Part shown: positions 55,578 to 64,000 of the stretch, one piece after another
Position numbering within the stretch: the first letter of the stretch is position 1
Layout: each line of letters begins with the position of its first letter
Source of the DNA: Myxococcales bacterium
GTDB taxonomy: Bacteria > Myxococcota_A > Bradymonadia > UBA7976 > UBA1532
NCBI GenBank assembly: GCA_020633555.1
Contig: JACKDL010000003.1
Location: forward strand, 252,547-316,546
DNA length: 64,000 nucleotides
Reading direction: 5' to 3'
Notes under the pieces: model-generated
What the model was told of the DNA's origin: nothing
The model's input: only the letters and a program-made list of their open reading frames with translations
The model's database searches: none
Position numbers and translations under genes: made by a program

Positions 55578-55888
55578 GGCCACGTGCACGCGCCGATCTG
55601 AGCCGCACAGGGTCCGAAGGATCGCGGACGGCGCGGAAGTGCATCCCGAAGCGAGTCACCACCGTGTTGGCCTGGACCAAGCTGCCTTTGGACCGCGACC
55701 TCGCACTCAAGTGCACCACGGCGACCTGAGCCAAGCTCGCGGACATGCGGCGCGCTGCGCTCAAGCGCAGCAGGTCGAACACCTCGTGCACTGCCAAGAT
55801 CTGGCCCCGGCGAACCTCGACGCTCACGACCTGCTGCCTCGCTGTGAGTGCTTCGCCGCCGAGCGCCCCAAACCGCCCCGCGCACGCG

Positions 55889-56052
55889 GCTTCTGGGCCG
55901 CGTTCCAACCCGCGGCGACCATCGCCGCTGCGATCTCCACCCGGTCGTTCGCCTCGCTGCCGGGGTTTGGAATGACACCAGGGACGCCGTCCCTGGGACC
56001 CTGCCGAGGGGGTGGCCCCCCTCGGACTCCCCCTGGCTTCGTTGGCAAGCTG
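55889..56052 (-). repeat. Inverted repeat copy B
   Basis: Reverse-complement, diverged copy of 55418-55577; the core (55978-56027) keeps both palindromes. About 310 bp lie between the copies. Looks like a small non-autonomous intergenic element inserted twice or duplicated in inversion; no transposase is seen. Confidence 0.75.
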
Positions 56053-56462
56053 TGGGTAGGCCAGCACGCGTTCTGTTGCCCCGCCGGGGGGGCTCAAGCG
56101 GCGCCCCCCCGGTGCCCCCCATCCTCCGGACCTTCGATCGCGCCGTTGTGGTGTCCGCCGGTGGTCTGCGGCCTCTCGGCGGTCGCGGTCCCCGCCATTC
56201 GGCGACGTGGACGCGCTCCGGGCGGCCGCGGCGCTGGACCGGGCGCCGGAACGGGCCGTTGTGGCTTCCGACGGCGACGTGAAGGCGCTCCGGGCGACCG
56301 CCGAAGTCGCTCGGTCCGTCGATCGCGCCGTGGCAGCTTCCGACGGGCAGCGACCCCCGCCAGGTAGGCGTCTGTTTCCCACAGCTACGGCGAGGCTGCC
56401 GACCTAGGCCGGACCGGCACCGCAGGCTGGCCCAGTCGCCCCGCACGCCGTACCCTCGCGCC

Positions 56463-59447
56463 ATGGGCAAGCCAAGCATCAGCGCGTTCGTGGCCGGCGT
56501 GGCCGGCGACCAGACCACCTCGGGCGTCGAGGCCAACGTGCTGGCCATCGCGCAGACCCTGCGCAACCAGTTGGGCCCCCGCTTCCGCGCCGAGCCCGTG
56601 GTCCACAGGCCGCGGGCCAGCGGGCAGGACCTGATCGACCAGCTGAAGGCCTGGAAGGACGACCCGGGCGAGCGCCGCTGGCTGGTGCTGGTGGGCGACG
56701 TGTTCGTGGACGACCTGGAGGACACGCTGACCCTGCGCACCGTCGAGGCGCAGGGCTTCGAGCTGAAGAAGCTGTGCCGGGTGATGGGCAAGGTCACCGC
56801 CGGCGAGTGGGTGGTGGTGCTGGACGTGCCGCAAGCCCACGTGGCCGCCATCGAGGCATTGGATTGGCCCACCTGCGCGGTGCGGGTGGTGGGGCCGGGC
56901 GTGGCCGACCGGCTGCCCGACGCGCTGCTGGCGATGGGGACCACCACCAACCTGGACCTGGCGCAGCGCCTGGAGGGCAAGACGCAGGGGCCCGAGGTTC
57001 GCCTGAACGAGCGCGACGCCAGCGATCCGGCGGCGACCCCTGCGGCGGCGGCCAGCCTGGCGTACCTGCGGGCGCTGTATGAAGCGTCGGGGGTGCTGCA
57101 CCTGGACGTGCGGGACCCAAACGCCCGCCGCACCATCGGCGACGTGTACGTGCCGGTGTTCACGCAGGGGCCCCAAGACAACGGTGAACTTCGGGAGCGC
57201 AGGAATCGGAATCGGCACGACCCCGAGGCGCCGCCGCCTGGGACCGCTCATGACCGCTTTGCCAAGGGCCGCTGCCTGTTCATCGTGGGCGACCCGGGCA
57301 GCGGCAAGACCACCTTCATGCGCAAGCTGACCCAGGACCTGTGCGCCGCCGGCTTGGGCCACGGCGAGCCGGTGCCGGGCGCGCCCGCCGACCCGCTGCC
57401 CGTGTGGTTCGACCTGTCGCGGCTGGGCGCAGAGACACCTACTGCCAAGGCGCTGTTGGAGGCCACCTGGGCCGAGCTTGCCTGTGCAGGGCTGGCGGAC
57501 CCGCTGCCGCCCGAGGTGGCCAAGGCCGCGCTGAAGACCGGCCGGCTGGTGCTGCTGTACGACGGCCTGGACGAGGTGCCGGACGCCCAGCGACGGCGCC
57601 AGATGGCCGAGGCCCTGACCAAGCTGGCGGCCACCCAGGCCAAGCTGTGCAAGGTGCTGGTCACCTGCCGCCCCGCGGCCGCCCAGGACGCCCAGCCCGG
57701 CGAGCCGTTCCAGCGCATCGACCTGCTGCCCTTCGAGGACGACCAGCTCGGGCAGGCCACCGAGCGCTGGATGCGCGGCCGGCAGGAGACGGCGGCCGAC
57801 GCCGCGGGTATCGCGGAGCGCCTGGTCCGCGACCTGCGCGAGCGCGACGAGATCCACGCCCTGGCCCGCAACCCGCTGAACCTGGCCATGGTGTGCGTGG
57901 TGCTGTTCCACCAGCGGGACGCCCGCCTGCCCGACGGCCGGGCCGAGCTGTACGACGAGCTGATCACCCTGCTGCTGGAGGACCGCAAGAAGCCCGGCGT
58001 GCCCGCCGCGCCGCTCACCGCCCGGCAGCGTCGGCGGGCCATCACCGAGCTGGCCGTGGCGTGGTGGGCCCGGGTGTGTGCCGAGGGCGAGGACGCCACC
58101 CTGGGCGAGGGCGCCTGTGCCGACCGCCTGGCGACCGCGATGGGACTGGATCCCGACACCGCACAAGCCGTGGTGCGCTTCCTGGACGAGCGCGCCGGCC
58201 TGCTGGTGTGGCGCGCCGTACACCGCGGCGAGCGGGCCCTGCGCTTCAGCCACCGCAGCCTGGCCGAGTTCCTGGTGGCCTGCCGCTACACCGAGGGCGC
58301 AGCAGGCCCGACCGACCACGCCCACGACAGCAACTGGCGCGAGGTGTGCCTGCTGTATGTGGCGGAGCTGGCCCGAGCCCACACCGGCAGCAAGGCGGCC
58401 GCCTGGGCCTTCGTGGGCGAGCTGCTGGACCGCGCCCACGAGCCGAGCAACCCGTGGCGCGACCGGGCCCACTTCGCCCGGCTGGCCGCGGAGAGCTTGG
58501 CCGACTGGCGCGCGGTCGCTCCGAGAGAGCTGGTTACCCGACTGGACGCGCTGCAGCTTGAGTTCCTGGACGCCGAGCCGGCGCACCAGATGCCGTTGGC
58601 CGACCGGGTGGGCTTCTGGACCGCGATCGGCGGTCACAGCCTGCTGGTGGCTGAGCCCGAGCGCTACGGGCGCTGGGTGGACCTGCCGCCGGGCACCTAC
58701 TGGCGCGGCGCCGCGCCAGACGACGCCGACGCCTTTGACAGCGAGAAGCCTGCCGGCCCCATCGAACTGACCGGCGCCCGCCGCATCCAGCGCTGGCCGG
58801 TGACCGTCGCCGAGTTTGCCGCGTTCGTGGAGGCCGGTGGCTACACCGAGCGGGGCTGGTGGTCCGAGCCCGGGTCGGCGTGGCGTGAAAAGGAGGGCGC
58901 GCTGACACCCTCGGTCTGGCCGCTGGACCGTGAGAGGTCCCACCCCATCCGGTACGTGAGCTGGTGGGAGGCCGAGGCCTACTGCGCTTGGCTCACCGCG
59001 CAGGCACCGCTGGGGGTCGGCTGGACGGTTCGACTGCCCACTGAGACTGAGTGGGAAGCCGCCGCGCGCGGGCTCCGGCGCGAGATGGTCAATCGCTACC
59101 CGTGGGGTATCGACGACGATCCAGAGTGTCGAGTTGGGCACGAACTCAGCCTGCGTCGTGCCGGGCCCGTAGGCTGCTGCCCCAACGGTGCGAGCCCGAC
59201 GGGCACTTGGGGCCAGAGCGGAAACGTCTTTGAGTGGTGTCTGAGCTACGAAATAGAGGCAAGGCGCGACCCCGGCCGCCCGACCGACCAAGCCGTCATG
59301 TGGACCGTACTGCGGGGGGGCGCGTTCGGCTCTAGCCCGCCAGACCTGAGGGTGTCCCAGCGCATCCCCTGGCTCCCCGCTGACCGCGAAGCCGACACCG
59401 GGTTCCGATGCGTGGTAGAGCCGCGCGCAGCGACCCTTGGCCCCTGA
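56463..59447 (+). CDS. NACHT NTPase fused to an FGE/C-type-lectin-fold domain
   Basis: 994 residues, ATG 56463. The N-terminal 215 residues are alpha/beta (LVLVGDVFVDDLEDTL, EWVVVLDVPQAH), possibly a degenerate caspase-like or other effector fold; no catalytic His-Cys pair is evident. The NACHT domain has Walker A VGDPGSGKTTFM near 276 and Walker B LVLLYDGLDEVPD near 362. A helical stretch follows with FSHRSLAEFLVACRY, typical of NACHT proteins. The C-terminal 250 residues are FGE-sulfatase-like (LPPGTYWRGA, WPVTVAEFAAFV, PIRYVSWWEAEAYCAWL, RLPTETEWEAAARG, GNVFEWC, LRGGAFGS, GFRCV). It is probably a STAND-type defence sensor with the C-terminal domain as ligand reader (inference). No reverse transcriptase (DGR) is in the window. 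Confidence 0.87.
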   Translation: MGKPSISAFVAGVAGDQTTSGVEANVLAIAQTLRNQLGPRFRAEPVVHRPRASGQDLIDQLKAWKDDPGERRWLVLVGDVFVDDLEDTLTLRTVEAQGFELKKLCRVMGKVTAGEWVVVLDVPQAHVAAIEALDWPTCAVRVVGPGVADRLPDALLAMGTTTNLDLAQRLEGKTQGPEVRLNERDASDPAATPAAAASLAYLRALYEASGVLHLDVRDPNARRTIGDVYVPVFTQGPQDNGELRERRNRNRHDPEAPPPGTAHDRFAKGRCLFIVGDPGSGKTTFMRKLTQDLCAAGLGHGEPVPGAPADPLPVWFDLSRLGAETPTAKALLEATWAELACAGLADPLPPEVAKAALKTGRLVLLYDGLDEVPDAQRRRQMAEALTKLAATQAKLCKVLVTCRPAAAQDAQPGEPFQRIDLLPFEDDQLGQATERWMRGRQETAADAAGIAERLVRDLRERDEIHALARNPLNLAMVCVVLFHQRDARLPDGRAELYDELITLLLEDRKKPGVPAAPLTARQRRRAITELAVAWWARVCAEGEDATLGEGACADRLATAMGLDPDTAQAVVRFLDERAGLLVWRAVHRGERALRFSHRSLAEFLVACRYTEGAAGPTDHAHDSNWREVCLLYVAELARAHTGSKAAAWAFVGELLDRAHEPSNPWRDRAHFARLAAESLADWRAVAPRELVTRLDALQLEFLDAEPAHQMPLADRVGFWTAIGGHSLLVAEPERYGRWVDLPPGTYWRGAAPDDADAFDSEKPAGPIELTGARRIQRWPVTVAEFAAFVEAGGYTERGWWSEPGSAWREKEGALTPSVWPLDRERSHPIRYVSWWEAEAYCAWLTAQAPLGVGWTVRLPTETEWEAAARGLRREMVNRYPWGIDDDPECRVGHELSLRRAGPVGCCPNGASPTGTWGQSGNVFEWCLSYEIEARRDPGRPTDQAVMWTVLRGGAFGSSPPDLRVSQRIPWLPADREADTGFRCVVEPRAATLGP

Positions 59448-59486
59448 GCCCTTACCCTCCGAACCCGTGCGAAGCCCCACCGTCTT

Positions 59487-59519
59487 GCACAAAGACTAAG
59501 CCTGACTTAGTTTTTGTGC
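59487..59519. promoter_or_regulatory. AT-rich palindrome at the start of the AbiE pair
   Basis: Arms 59487-59500 and 59506-59519 are 14 bp with one mismatch and a 5-nt centre, strikingly AT-rich in GC-rich surroundings. It ends three nt before the AbiEi ATG. AbiEi antitoxins are known to repress their own promoter through inverted repeats, so an operator is likely; it could also be a hairpin ending the NACHT transcript. Confidence 0.65.
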
Positions 59520-59522
59520 GCG

Positions 59523-60098
59523 ATGACGAACTCCACCCCCGCCTGGGATGACCTGTTCGCGCTGGCCAGCAGTCAGGCCGGGCACTTCACCACCCAGCAG
59601 GCGGCCGAAGTGGGCTACTCCACCCCGCTCATCCACCACCACCTGCAGGCTGGGCGCTTCCAGCGGATCCGCCGGGGCATCTACCGACTCACCCACTATC
59701 CGCCGGCCGAGCACGAGGCGCTGACGGTGCTGTGGCTCTGGTCCGATCAGCAGGGCGTGTTCTCCCACCAGACCGCGCTGATGCTCCACGGGCTCTCGGA
59801 CGTGCTCCCGGCGCAGGCCCACATGACGCTGCCGAACCCTTGGCGCAAGCGTCGGCTACGGATCCCCGACGGGCTCGTGCTGCACTTTGCCGATGTCGGT
59901 GCGGATCAACAGCGCTGGTTCGAGGCCGTGCCCGCCACCGACGCCGCGACCACCCTGAACGACTGTGCCCGCGCTGCGCTGGCGCCGGATCTGCTGCGGC
60001 AGGCCGCCGTGCAGGCGCTCGACCGGGGCTTGGCGACGCTTGGCGAGCTGTCCGCCGTCGTCGACGCGCTCCAACCCTTCGGCGGGCTGAGGCCATGA
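59523..60098 (+). CDS. abiEi: Type IV antitoxin, AbiEi family
   Basis: 191 residues, ATG 59523. N-terminal winged helix: DDLFALASSQAGHFTTQQAAEVGYSTPLIHHHL, GRFQRIRRGIYRLTHYP, the usual AbiEi opening. Then ALTVLWLWSDQQGVFSHQTALMLHGLSDVLP and ATDAATTLNDCAR. AbiEi neutralises AbiEii without direct contact and autorepresses. Its TGA overlaps the toxin ATG by four nt. Confidence 0.9.
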   Translation: MTNSTPAWDDLFALASSQAGHFTTQQAAEVGYSTPLIHHHLQAGRFQRIRRGIYRLTHYPPAEHEALTVLWLWSDQQGVFSHQTALMLHGLSDVLPAQAHMTLPNPWRKRRLRIPDGLVLHFADVGADQQRWFEAVPATDAATTLNDCARAALAPDLLRQAAVQALDRGLATLGELSAVVDALQPFGGLRP

Positions 60099-60991
60099 CC
60101 CCTCGCGTCTACCGCACCCCGCTGGCGTTCCGGCAGGCCTTGGAGCAGCGCCTGCGCTCGACCGTTGGGGTTGGCCCCGACCTGGAGCGGCAGCGTCAAC
60201 TGCTCGTCTTCGACCGCTTTCTGGCCCGCATCGTCCAGGCCTTCGGCTCACAGGCGGTGGTGAAAGGTGGCCTGGCGTTGGAGCTTCGCCTGACCCGGGC
60301 GCGCACCACCAAGGACGTGGATCTGCGCCTGACCGGCACGCCCGACGGCCTGCTGGACCGGCTGCGCGCGGCCGCCCGGCTCGACCTGGGTGACTTCATG
60401 CGGTTCGATCTGCAGCCCGATCCCAAGCACCCTGAGCTGCATGGCGACGGCGTGCGGTACGACGGCTTCCGCTTCCGCACCGAGTGCCGGATCGCGGGCA
60501 AGCTGTACGGCTCGGCGTTCGGGCTGGACGTGGCCTTCGGTGACCCGATCGTGGGTCCGCCGGCCACGTTTCAGGCGGCCGACCTGCTCGGGTTCGCCGG
60601 GGTGCCGCCGCCTGCGCTGCCGGTCTACCCCATCGAGTCGCACATCGCCGAGAAGCTCCACGCCTACACGCTGCCACGCACCCGGCCCAACTCCCGGGTC
60701 AAGGACCTGCCCGATCTCGTGCTGTTGGCTCAGGCCGGCCCGTTGGCACCCGACCGCCTGCGGGCGGCGCTGGAGCAGACTTTCGGGTTCCGCGGCACCC
60801 ACCCGCTGCCAGCGAGCCTGCCCGAGCCGCCTGCGGAGTGGGCGACGCCCTATGCCGCGCTCGCCCGCACCGACGGGCTGAGGTGGTCGGACCTGGCGAG
60901 CGTCTATGCGGCTGCCCAGGCCTTCATCAACCCGGTGCTGGCCGGGTCGGCGGGTGGCGAGTGGAACAGAGCTCGGTGGGTGTGGGCGTAG
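60095..60991 (+). CDS. abiEii: Type IV toxin, AbiEii nucleotidyltransferase
   Basis: 298 residues, ATG 60095. Nucleotidyltransferase fold: VVKGGLALELRLTRARTTKDVDL contains the GG and the D-x-D metal site (KDVDL). GLDVAFGDP gives the next acidic residue, and IESHIAEKLHAYTLPRTRPNSRVKDLPDLVLL is the family K-x-H/R-K-DL signature. Members modify tRNA 3' ends and cause abortive infection. Pairs with the upstream antitoxin. Confidence 0.9.
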   Translation: MTPRVYRTPLAFRQALEQRLRSTVGVGPDLERQRQLLVFDRFLARIVQAFGSQAVVKGGLALELRLTRARTTKDVDLRLTGTPDGLLDRLRAAARLDLGDFMRFDLQPDPKHPELHGDGVRYDGFRFRTECRIAGKLYGSAFGLDVAFGDPIVGPPATFQAADLLGFAGVPPPALPVYPIESHIAEKLHAYTLPRTRPNSRVKDLPDLVLLAQAGPLAPDRLRAALEQTFGFRGTHPLPASLPEPPAEWATPYAALARTDGLRWSDLASVYAAAQAFINPVLAGSAGGEWNRARWVWA

Positions 60992-61020
60992 TACCCCTGA
61001 GCGCAAGACGCGCGAGTGCG

Positions 61021-61047
61021 TTGACAGCTACGAAATGGCCCTGTCAA
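61021..61047 (+). promoter_or_regulatory. Dyad overlapping a possible promoter of the helicase gene
   Basis: TTGACAG (61021-61027) and CTGTCAA (61041-61047) form a perfect 7-bp inverted repeat. TTGACA equals a -35 box, but the -10 region 17 nt later is poor. GGGAGG precedes ATG 61075. An operator is inferred only. Confidence 0.4.
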
Positions 61048-61074
61048 CTCTCAGTCAGACGGGAGGCAAGCGGC

Positions 61075-63846
61075 ATGGCGCACGATCCGAATCAGCCTTG
61101 GAGTACTCCGGATGTGGTCTTGGCAGCGACCACTCTGCTTGATGGGGTAGACCTCGAAGAGCTTCTCGACAGCCTGGCGACCGACCTGGAGGGGCTCCGG
61201 AGGAGGCTCGCGGCTGTCGGTGAGACTGTGTCCGATGGCCACCGTCTCTCCGTTGAGTTGGAAGTCACCGAGGAGCTGTTTCAGCAGGCCCAGAAGGATG
61301 TTGACCGCCTGTCCCGCTCGACGCCCAGCGATCGCTTTCTGGCCAACCCGGTAAACAGCATGATCGATCGGCCCGTGAGTATCCCGAATGGAGAGCTGCG
61401 GGCGGCGCGGGAGTTCCTGGTAGGGGGGGTCGGGAAACTCGTCGTTCTGCGCTCGGATGATGGCGAGAGCAGGGTGCGCAGACTGTCCACGGAGAATTAC
61501 CAGCCGCGGCGTGCTCATCGATTTGGGCTGCTGAGCCGAAACGCGGCGCTCGCGGGCCGAATTGTGTCTGCCCGCCTTGGTCAGTATCTCGACCTACCGA
61601 ATGAGGAGGAGGAGTTCGAGGTTGTCCTGATCGCAGAACTGGGCCGATTCCGTGGCGCAGAGCGGCAGGGGAACATCACAAACCTCCGACGGGTCGCAAT
61701 TGCATGCCAGTCCGGCGATCGGGACTACTTCGACGCGCGCAAATCGAAGGACGCAATTGCTGAGCACATCGAGGATGCTCTTGACGCTGAGAACCTCAGT
61801 GATGGCCTGGTCGGCGCCAACCTGCCTGAAGCGTTCGAGCCGGGGGCCGAACTGGTCATGGATGACCGCTTCTACCTGAACTCGACCGAGGCTCAAGAGG
61901 AGTTGATGCGGCGGCCGCCGAAGGGGCTGTCCGTCGTGCTCGGTGTGGCAGGCTCGGGCAAGACCAGCGTCGCACTGGGACGCACCAAGATGCTATGCGA
62001 TGCTCTTGAACCCGAGGAAGGGGCGGCTGAGGACGAGTACGCGGACCTCTGGATAGATCACCTCGACGTGGCCCCGGAAAACGTTGTCGGCTTCGTTCTC
62101 AGTCCCCAACTCGTGCCCTACCTGAAGGGGTTGGCCGACCAGCTCAATCTCCCGCGAATGCAGGTCCGCGACTACCAGGATCTTCGCAACGACTTGTGGA
62201 CTCACCGCACCATGCGGGATGGCAAGGCGCTCTACACCTTCACGGCGGAGGCTTCAGCGCCTGTGCGGCGATACCTCGGTACCGTTCGCTGGCTGACTTG
62301 CTTGCAGCAGTTGGTTCGGGACCATTTGGTCGGGGTGGGGCTTGAAGTGTTCAGGACGCCCCCGTCGCCGAAGAAGCCACGGACTCATGCCGAGGAAACG
62401 CTCGCCGTAGTCTGGGCTGACTTCTGGCAAGAGGTTAGCCGAATTCGCGAGAGCTTCAGTCACATGACAGGCCTTCTGCTCCTCGAAGGCCTCCTCAAGC
62501 AGCTTGAGGAAGCCCGTGAACGACTGAGCCGGAGTTTGGAGGAAGCTCGCCGCTGGTTGGTCGACGCTGGTCGCTATAGGCCCGTGGACGCGGTGTCTAT
62601 CGCGCAGCGGGCCTCGCAGGCGGGGGAGATCGTTTTCCGGCGGCAGCCAAGCGGTAGCTGGAGCCCGCTCATGGCCTACCGCACCGGCATGCCACCTGTG
62701 CCCGTCGCCGCCGCCGAGATCGATGGCATGCTCAACGAGGGAGCCATCCTGGGGATGGGTGCCACAGCCGGCGCGGTCAAGCGGCTTGAGATCATCGTGA
62801 GTCCGTGGCGGGGGGCCACCCGCAGAAGCGCTCGGCAAGCGGTCAGCAGTGCAGTCCGTGAGCGGATCGTGGGCCTCCTGCGCCTGGACCGCTTGGTGGC
62901 TGAAGCGATCAAGCGTGCGGAATCTGGTTCCCTTGAGCCAGAAGCCAGGGTTGCATTGGGTGAACTGAAGGTTGGCATCGCCATGGGAGCGCTGCCGGAG
63001 GCTATCCGTGACTCGATCTTGGCCTTGGCCGAGATTATCTGCGCAGGATACGAGGGCCGGGAGGGACGCGAGCCGATCTCCCATCTCACAGCGTCCTCGC
63101 GGTACGCACATGTCTTTATTGACGAGTTCCAAGACTTCACGGAGCTGCAACTCTTCCTGATGAGTGAGCAGGCCCACCCGCTGGCGCGGTCGGTGACCGC
63201 AGTGGGTGACTTTGCGCAGTCCTTGTTGGAGGTGTCCCAACAAAACACCCACTCTGCGGGCTTCATCCGCAGCAGTCAGATCGAGCGGGCCCCGGTCTTC
63301 CTGGCTGACAATAAGCGCCAGACTCCAGCCCTTGCCGCGCTCTCGACCGCGTTCCGAAACTGGTATCTGGGTGACGCCCTCCCGTTGACGACGGACGGCT
63401 TGGGTGCCCCCGACGCGTCGATCTATCTTGAGGCTGCCGTTGACGATGTGCTGTTCCACGTTGTTGATGATCTGAGCCGGCGGTTGTCTGTGGCTGTTAT
63501 TTGTCCTGATGAGGCGTTGGCGAAGGCTCTGCACGATCGACTCGCTCTTCGCTTCAAAGAGGCTGACCGGCCAACCCAAGTGGCGGACTACAACAAGTTG
63601 TTGGCCCGGTTCACAGTGCATTTCACCACTCCGATCGAGACCAAGGGGCTCGAGTTCGACGTGGTGGTGATCCCCCAAGTGGAGTGCTTCGATTTGGAGG
63701 ATCGTCGGCAAGCCAACAGCCTCTACGTTGCCTTGAGCCGCCCCAAGAGCAGGTTGATTCTGATCGATGGGGGCTCGAAGTCTGGCTGGAGTGCTTTTCA
63801 GCCCTTTATCGACGAAGGGCTGCTGCGCGTCGTAGAGGCCGAATAG
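61075..63846 (+). CDS. UvrD-like superfamily 1 helicase, probable defence gene
   Basis: 923 residues, ATG 61075, eight nt after GGGAGGC. SF1 motifs: Walker A VLGVAGSGKTSVALG near 290, motif II VFIDEFQDF near 682, motif III VTAVGDFAQSLLE, motif V TPIETKGLEFDVVVIPQ, and motif VI LYVALSRPKSRLILI. About 390 residues separate motifs I and II, and 285 precede motif I with coiled-coil character (LEGLRRRLAAVGETV). This is close to HelD/UvrD-type ATPases, with no nuclease motif seen. Base composition is clearly less GC-rich than the rest of the window, suggesting transfer. It follows AbiE by 83 bp on the same strand. Function in anti-phage defence is inferred from context. Confidence 0.87.
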   Translation: MAHDPNQPWSTPDVVLAATTLLDGVDLEELLDSLATDLEGLRRRLAAVGETVSDGHRLSVELEVTEELFQQAQKDVDRLSRSTPSDRFLANPVNSMIDRPVSIPNGELRAAREFLVGGVGKLVVLRSDDGESRVRRLSTENYQPRRAHRFGLLSRNAALAGRIVSARLGQYLDLPNEEEEFEVVLIAELGRFRGAERQGNITNLRRVAIACQSGDRDYFDARKSKDAIAEHIEDALDAENLSDGLVGANLPEAFEPGAELVMDDRFYLNSTEAQEELMRRPPKGLSVVLGVAGSGKTSVALGRTKMLCDALEPEEGAAEDEYADLWIDHLDVAPENVVGFVLSPQLVPYLKGLADQLNLPRMQVRDYQDLRNDLWTHRTMRDGKALYTFTAEASAPVRRYLGTVRWLTCLQQLVRDHLVGVGLEVFRTPPSPKKPRTHAEETLAVVWADFWQEVSRIRESFSHMTGLLLLEGLLKQLEEARERLSRSLEEARRWLVDAGRYRPVDAVSIAQRASQAGEIVFRRQPSGSWSPLMAYRTGMPPVPVAAAEIDGMLNEGAILGMGATAGAVKRLEIIVSPWRGATRRSARQAVSSAVRERIVGLLRLDRLVAEAIKRAESGSLEPEARVALGELKVGIAMGALPEAIRDSILALAEIICAGYEGREGREPISHLTASSRYAHVFIDEFQDFTELQLFLMSEQAHPLARSVTAVGDFAQSLLEVSQQNTHSAGFIRSSQIERAPVFLADNKRQTPALAALSTAFRNWYLGDALPLTTDGLGAPDASIYLEAAVDDVLFHVVDDLSRRLSVAVICPDEALAKALHDRLALRFKEADRPTQVADYNKLLARFTVHFTTPIETKGLEFDVVVIPQVECFDLEDRRQANSLYVALSRPKSRLILIDGGSKSGWSAFQPFIDEGLLRVVEAE

Positions 63847-64000
63847 CGGCGCGCCTGCATCTTGGTGCCGTCAACGGAGCCGGGGCCGACCAACCCCACC
63901 TACCACCGGAATGGTTGGTAGGCCGACAACGGCTCGATCCAAACGTGTGCTGGCGATCACCGCGACGGCGCACCTGGCCCCGCAGGTCGAGGGATCGGCA
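63847..64000. other. Window end, no gene seen; one hairpin
   Basis: CCTACCA at 63899-63905 pairs with TGGTAGG at 63916-63922 (10-nt loop), a possible terminator of the helicase gene without a T tract. Nothing else is supported. Confidence 0.4.

Larger units (their letters stand above)
55126..56462. other. 1.3-kb region without a convincing gene
   Basis: Holds 33-bp tandem repeats, two hairpins, a short AT-rich patch (about 55390-55430) and an inverted pair of about 160-bp repeats. Frames of up to about 320 codons exist on both strands but translate to Arg/Pro/Gly-rich sequence without motifs or codon sense. About 56230-56350 on the plus strand has imperfect 72-bp duplicated reading (ERAVVASDG, DRAVAASDG) that might be a gene remnant. 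Confidence 0.6.

Noticed and set aside
55408..56367. A 319-codon plus-strand gene in the repeat region
   Set aside because: Runs through both inverted repeats, composition is Arg/Pro/Ala-rich, and no RBS or domain supports it.
58650..59447. Diversity-generating retroelement variable region in the FGE domain
   Set aside because: The fold is of the right type, but no reverse transcriptase, template repeat or adenine-rich variable codons are visible in the window.

Overview
The window is very GC-rich, densely coded DNA, most likely from a Myxococcota (myxobacterial, former deltaproteobacterial) genome. The evidence is the abundance of secreted lipoproteins with Asp/Ala-rich linkers and Cys-rich modules, MopE-type CNGxDDDCDGxxDE repeats, a MYXO-CTERM-like tail (GC-x-C, one TM segment, RRRR), and two large eukaryotic-like Ser/Thr kinases with C-terminal TM/PEGA or TPR-like tails. 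Several reading frames break in C- or G-rich low-complexity tracts, so some base-level errors (or slippage sites) are likely.

Layout. 1-13.1 kb: a truncated GHKL-type ATPase, a pacifastin-like Cys-rich lipoprotein, guanine deaminase, a zinc-ribbon Ser/Thr kinase followed by a TPR-like exported protein, a Gly-rich lipoprotein and a lone receiver domain, a PPC-domain lipoprotein, and RNase G. 13.2-15.2 kb: an amino-acid dehydrogenase and a methyltransferase-like protein. 15.3-25.3 kb (minus strand): an apparent RiPP operon running PqqD-like RRE, a 2311-residue lipoprotein, a 63-residue precursor peptide, an HPr-kinase-like protein, a radical SAM/SPASM enzyme and an S26-type peptidase. 25.4-28.4 kb: gshB plus a DUF455 ferritin-like/ATP-grasp fusion. 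28.5-43.5 kb: triheme cytochrome c, HAD phosphatase, a beta-helix protein, a four-repeat helical protein, acylphosphatase, M23 peptidase, uvrC, TPR-PEGA and formylglycine-generating-enzyme-like lipoproteins, rdgC and a partner, manC and phosphomannomutase. 43.6-55.1 kb: a MopE/fibrinogen-like/PPC lipoprotein, a PIN toxin-antitoxin pair, a MYXO-CTERM/lipoprotein fusion, and a second Ser/Thr kinase.

55.1-64 kb is different. It starts with about 1.3 kb without a convincing gene (33-bp tandem repeats, hairpins, an inverted pair of about 160-bp repeats). A likely defence island follows: a NACHT NTPase fused to an FGE/C-type-lectin-fold domain, an AbiE type IV toxin-antitoxin pair with an AT-rich palindrome at its start, and a UvrD-like superfamily 1 helicase of visibly lower GC.

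The most promising undescribed system is the 15.3-25.3 kb operon. It has the parts expected to bind a leader (PqqD/RRE), modify the peptide (radical SAM/SPASM), possibly phosphorylate it (HPrK-like; the precursor ends in Ser) and cleave it (S26 peptidase). A giant FG-GAP/Ig-like surface lipoprotein is embedded between the RRE gene and the precursor gene.
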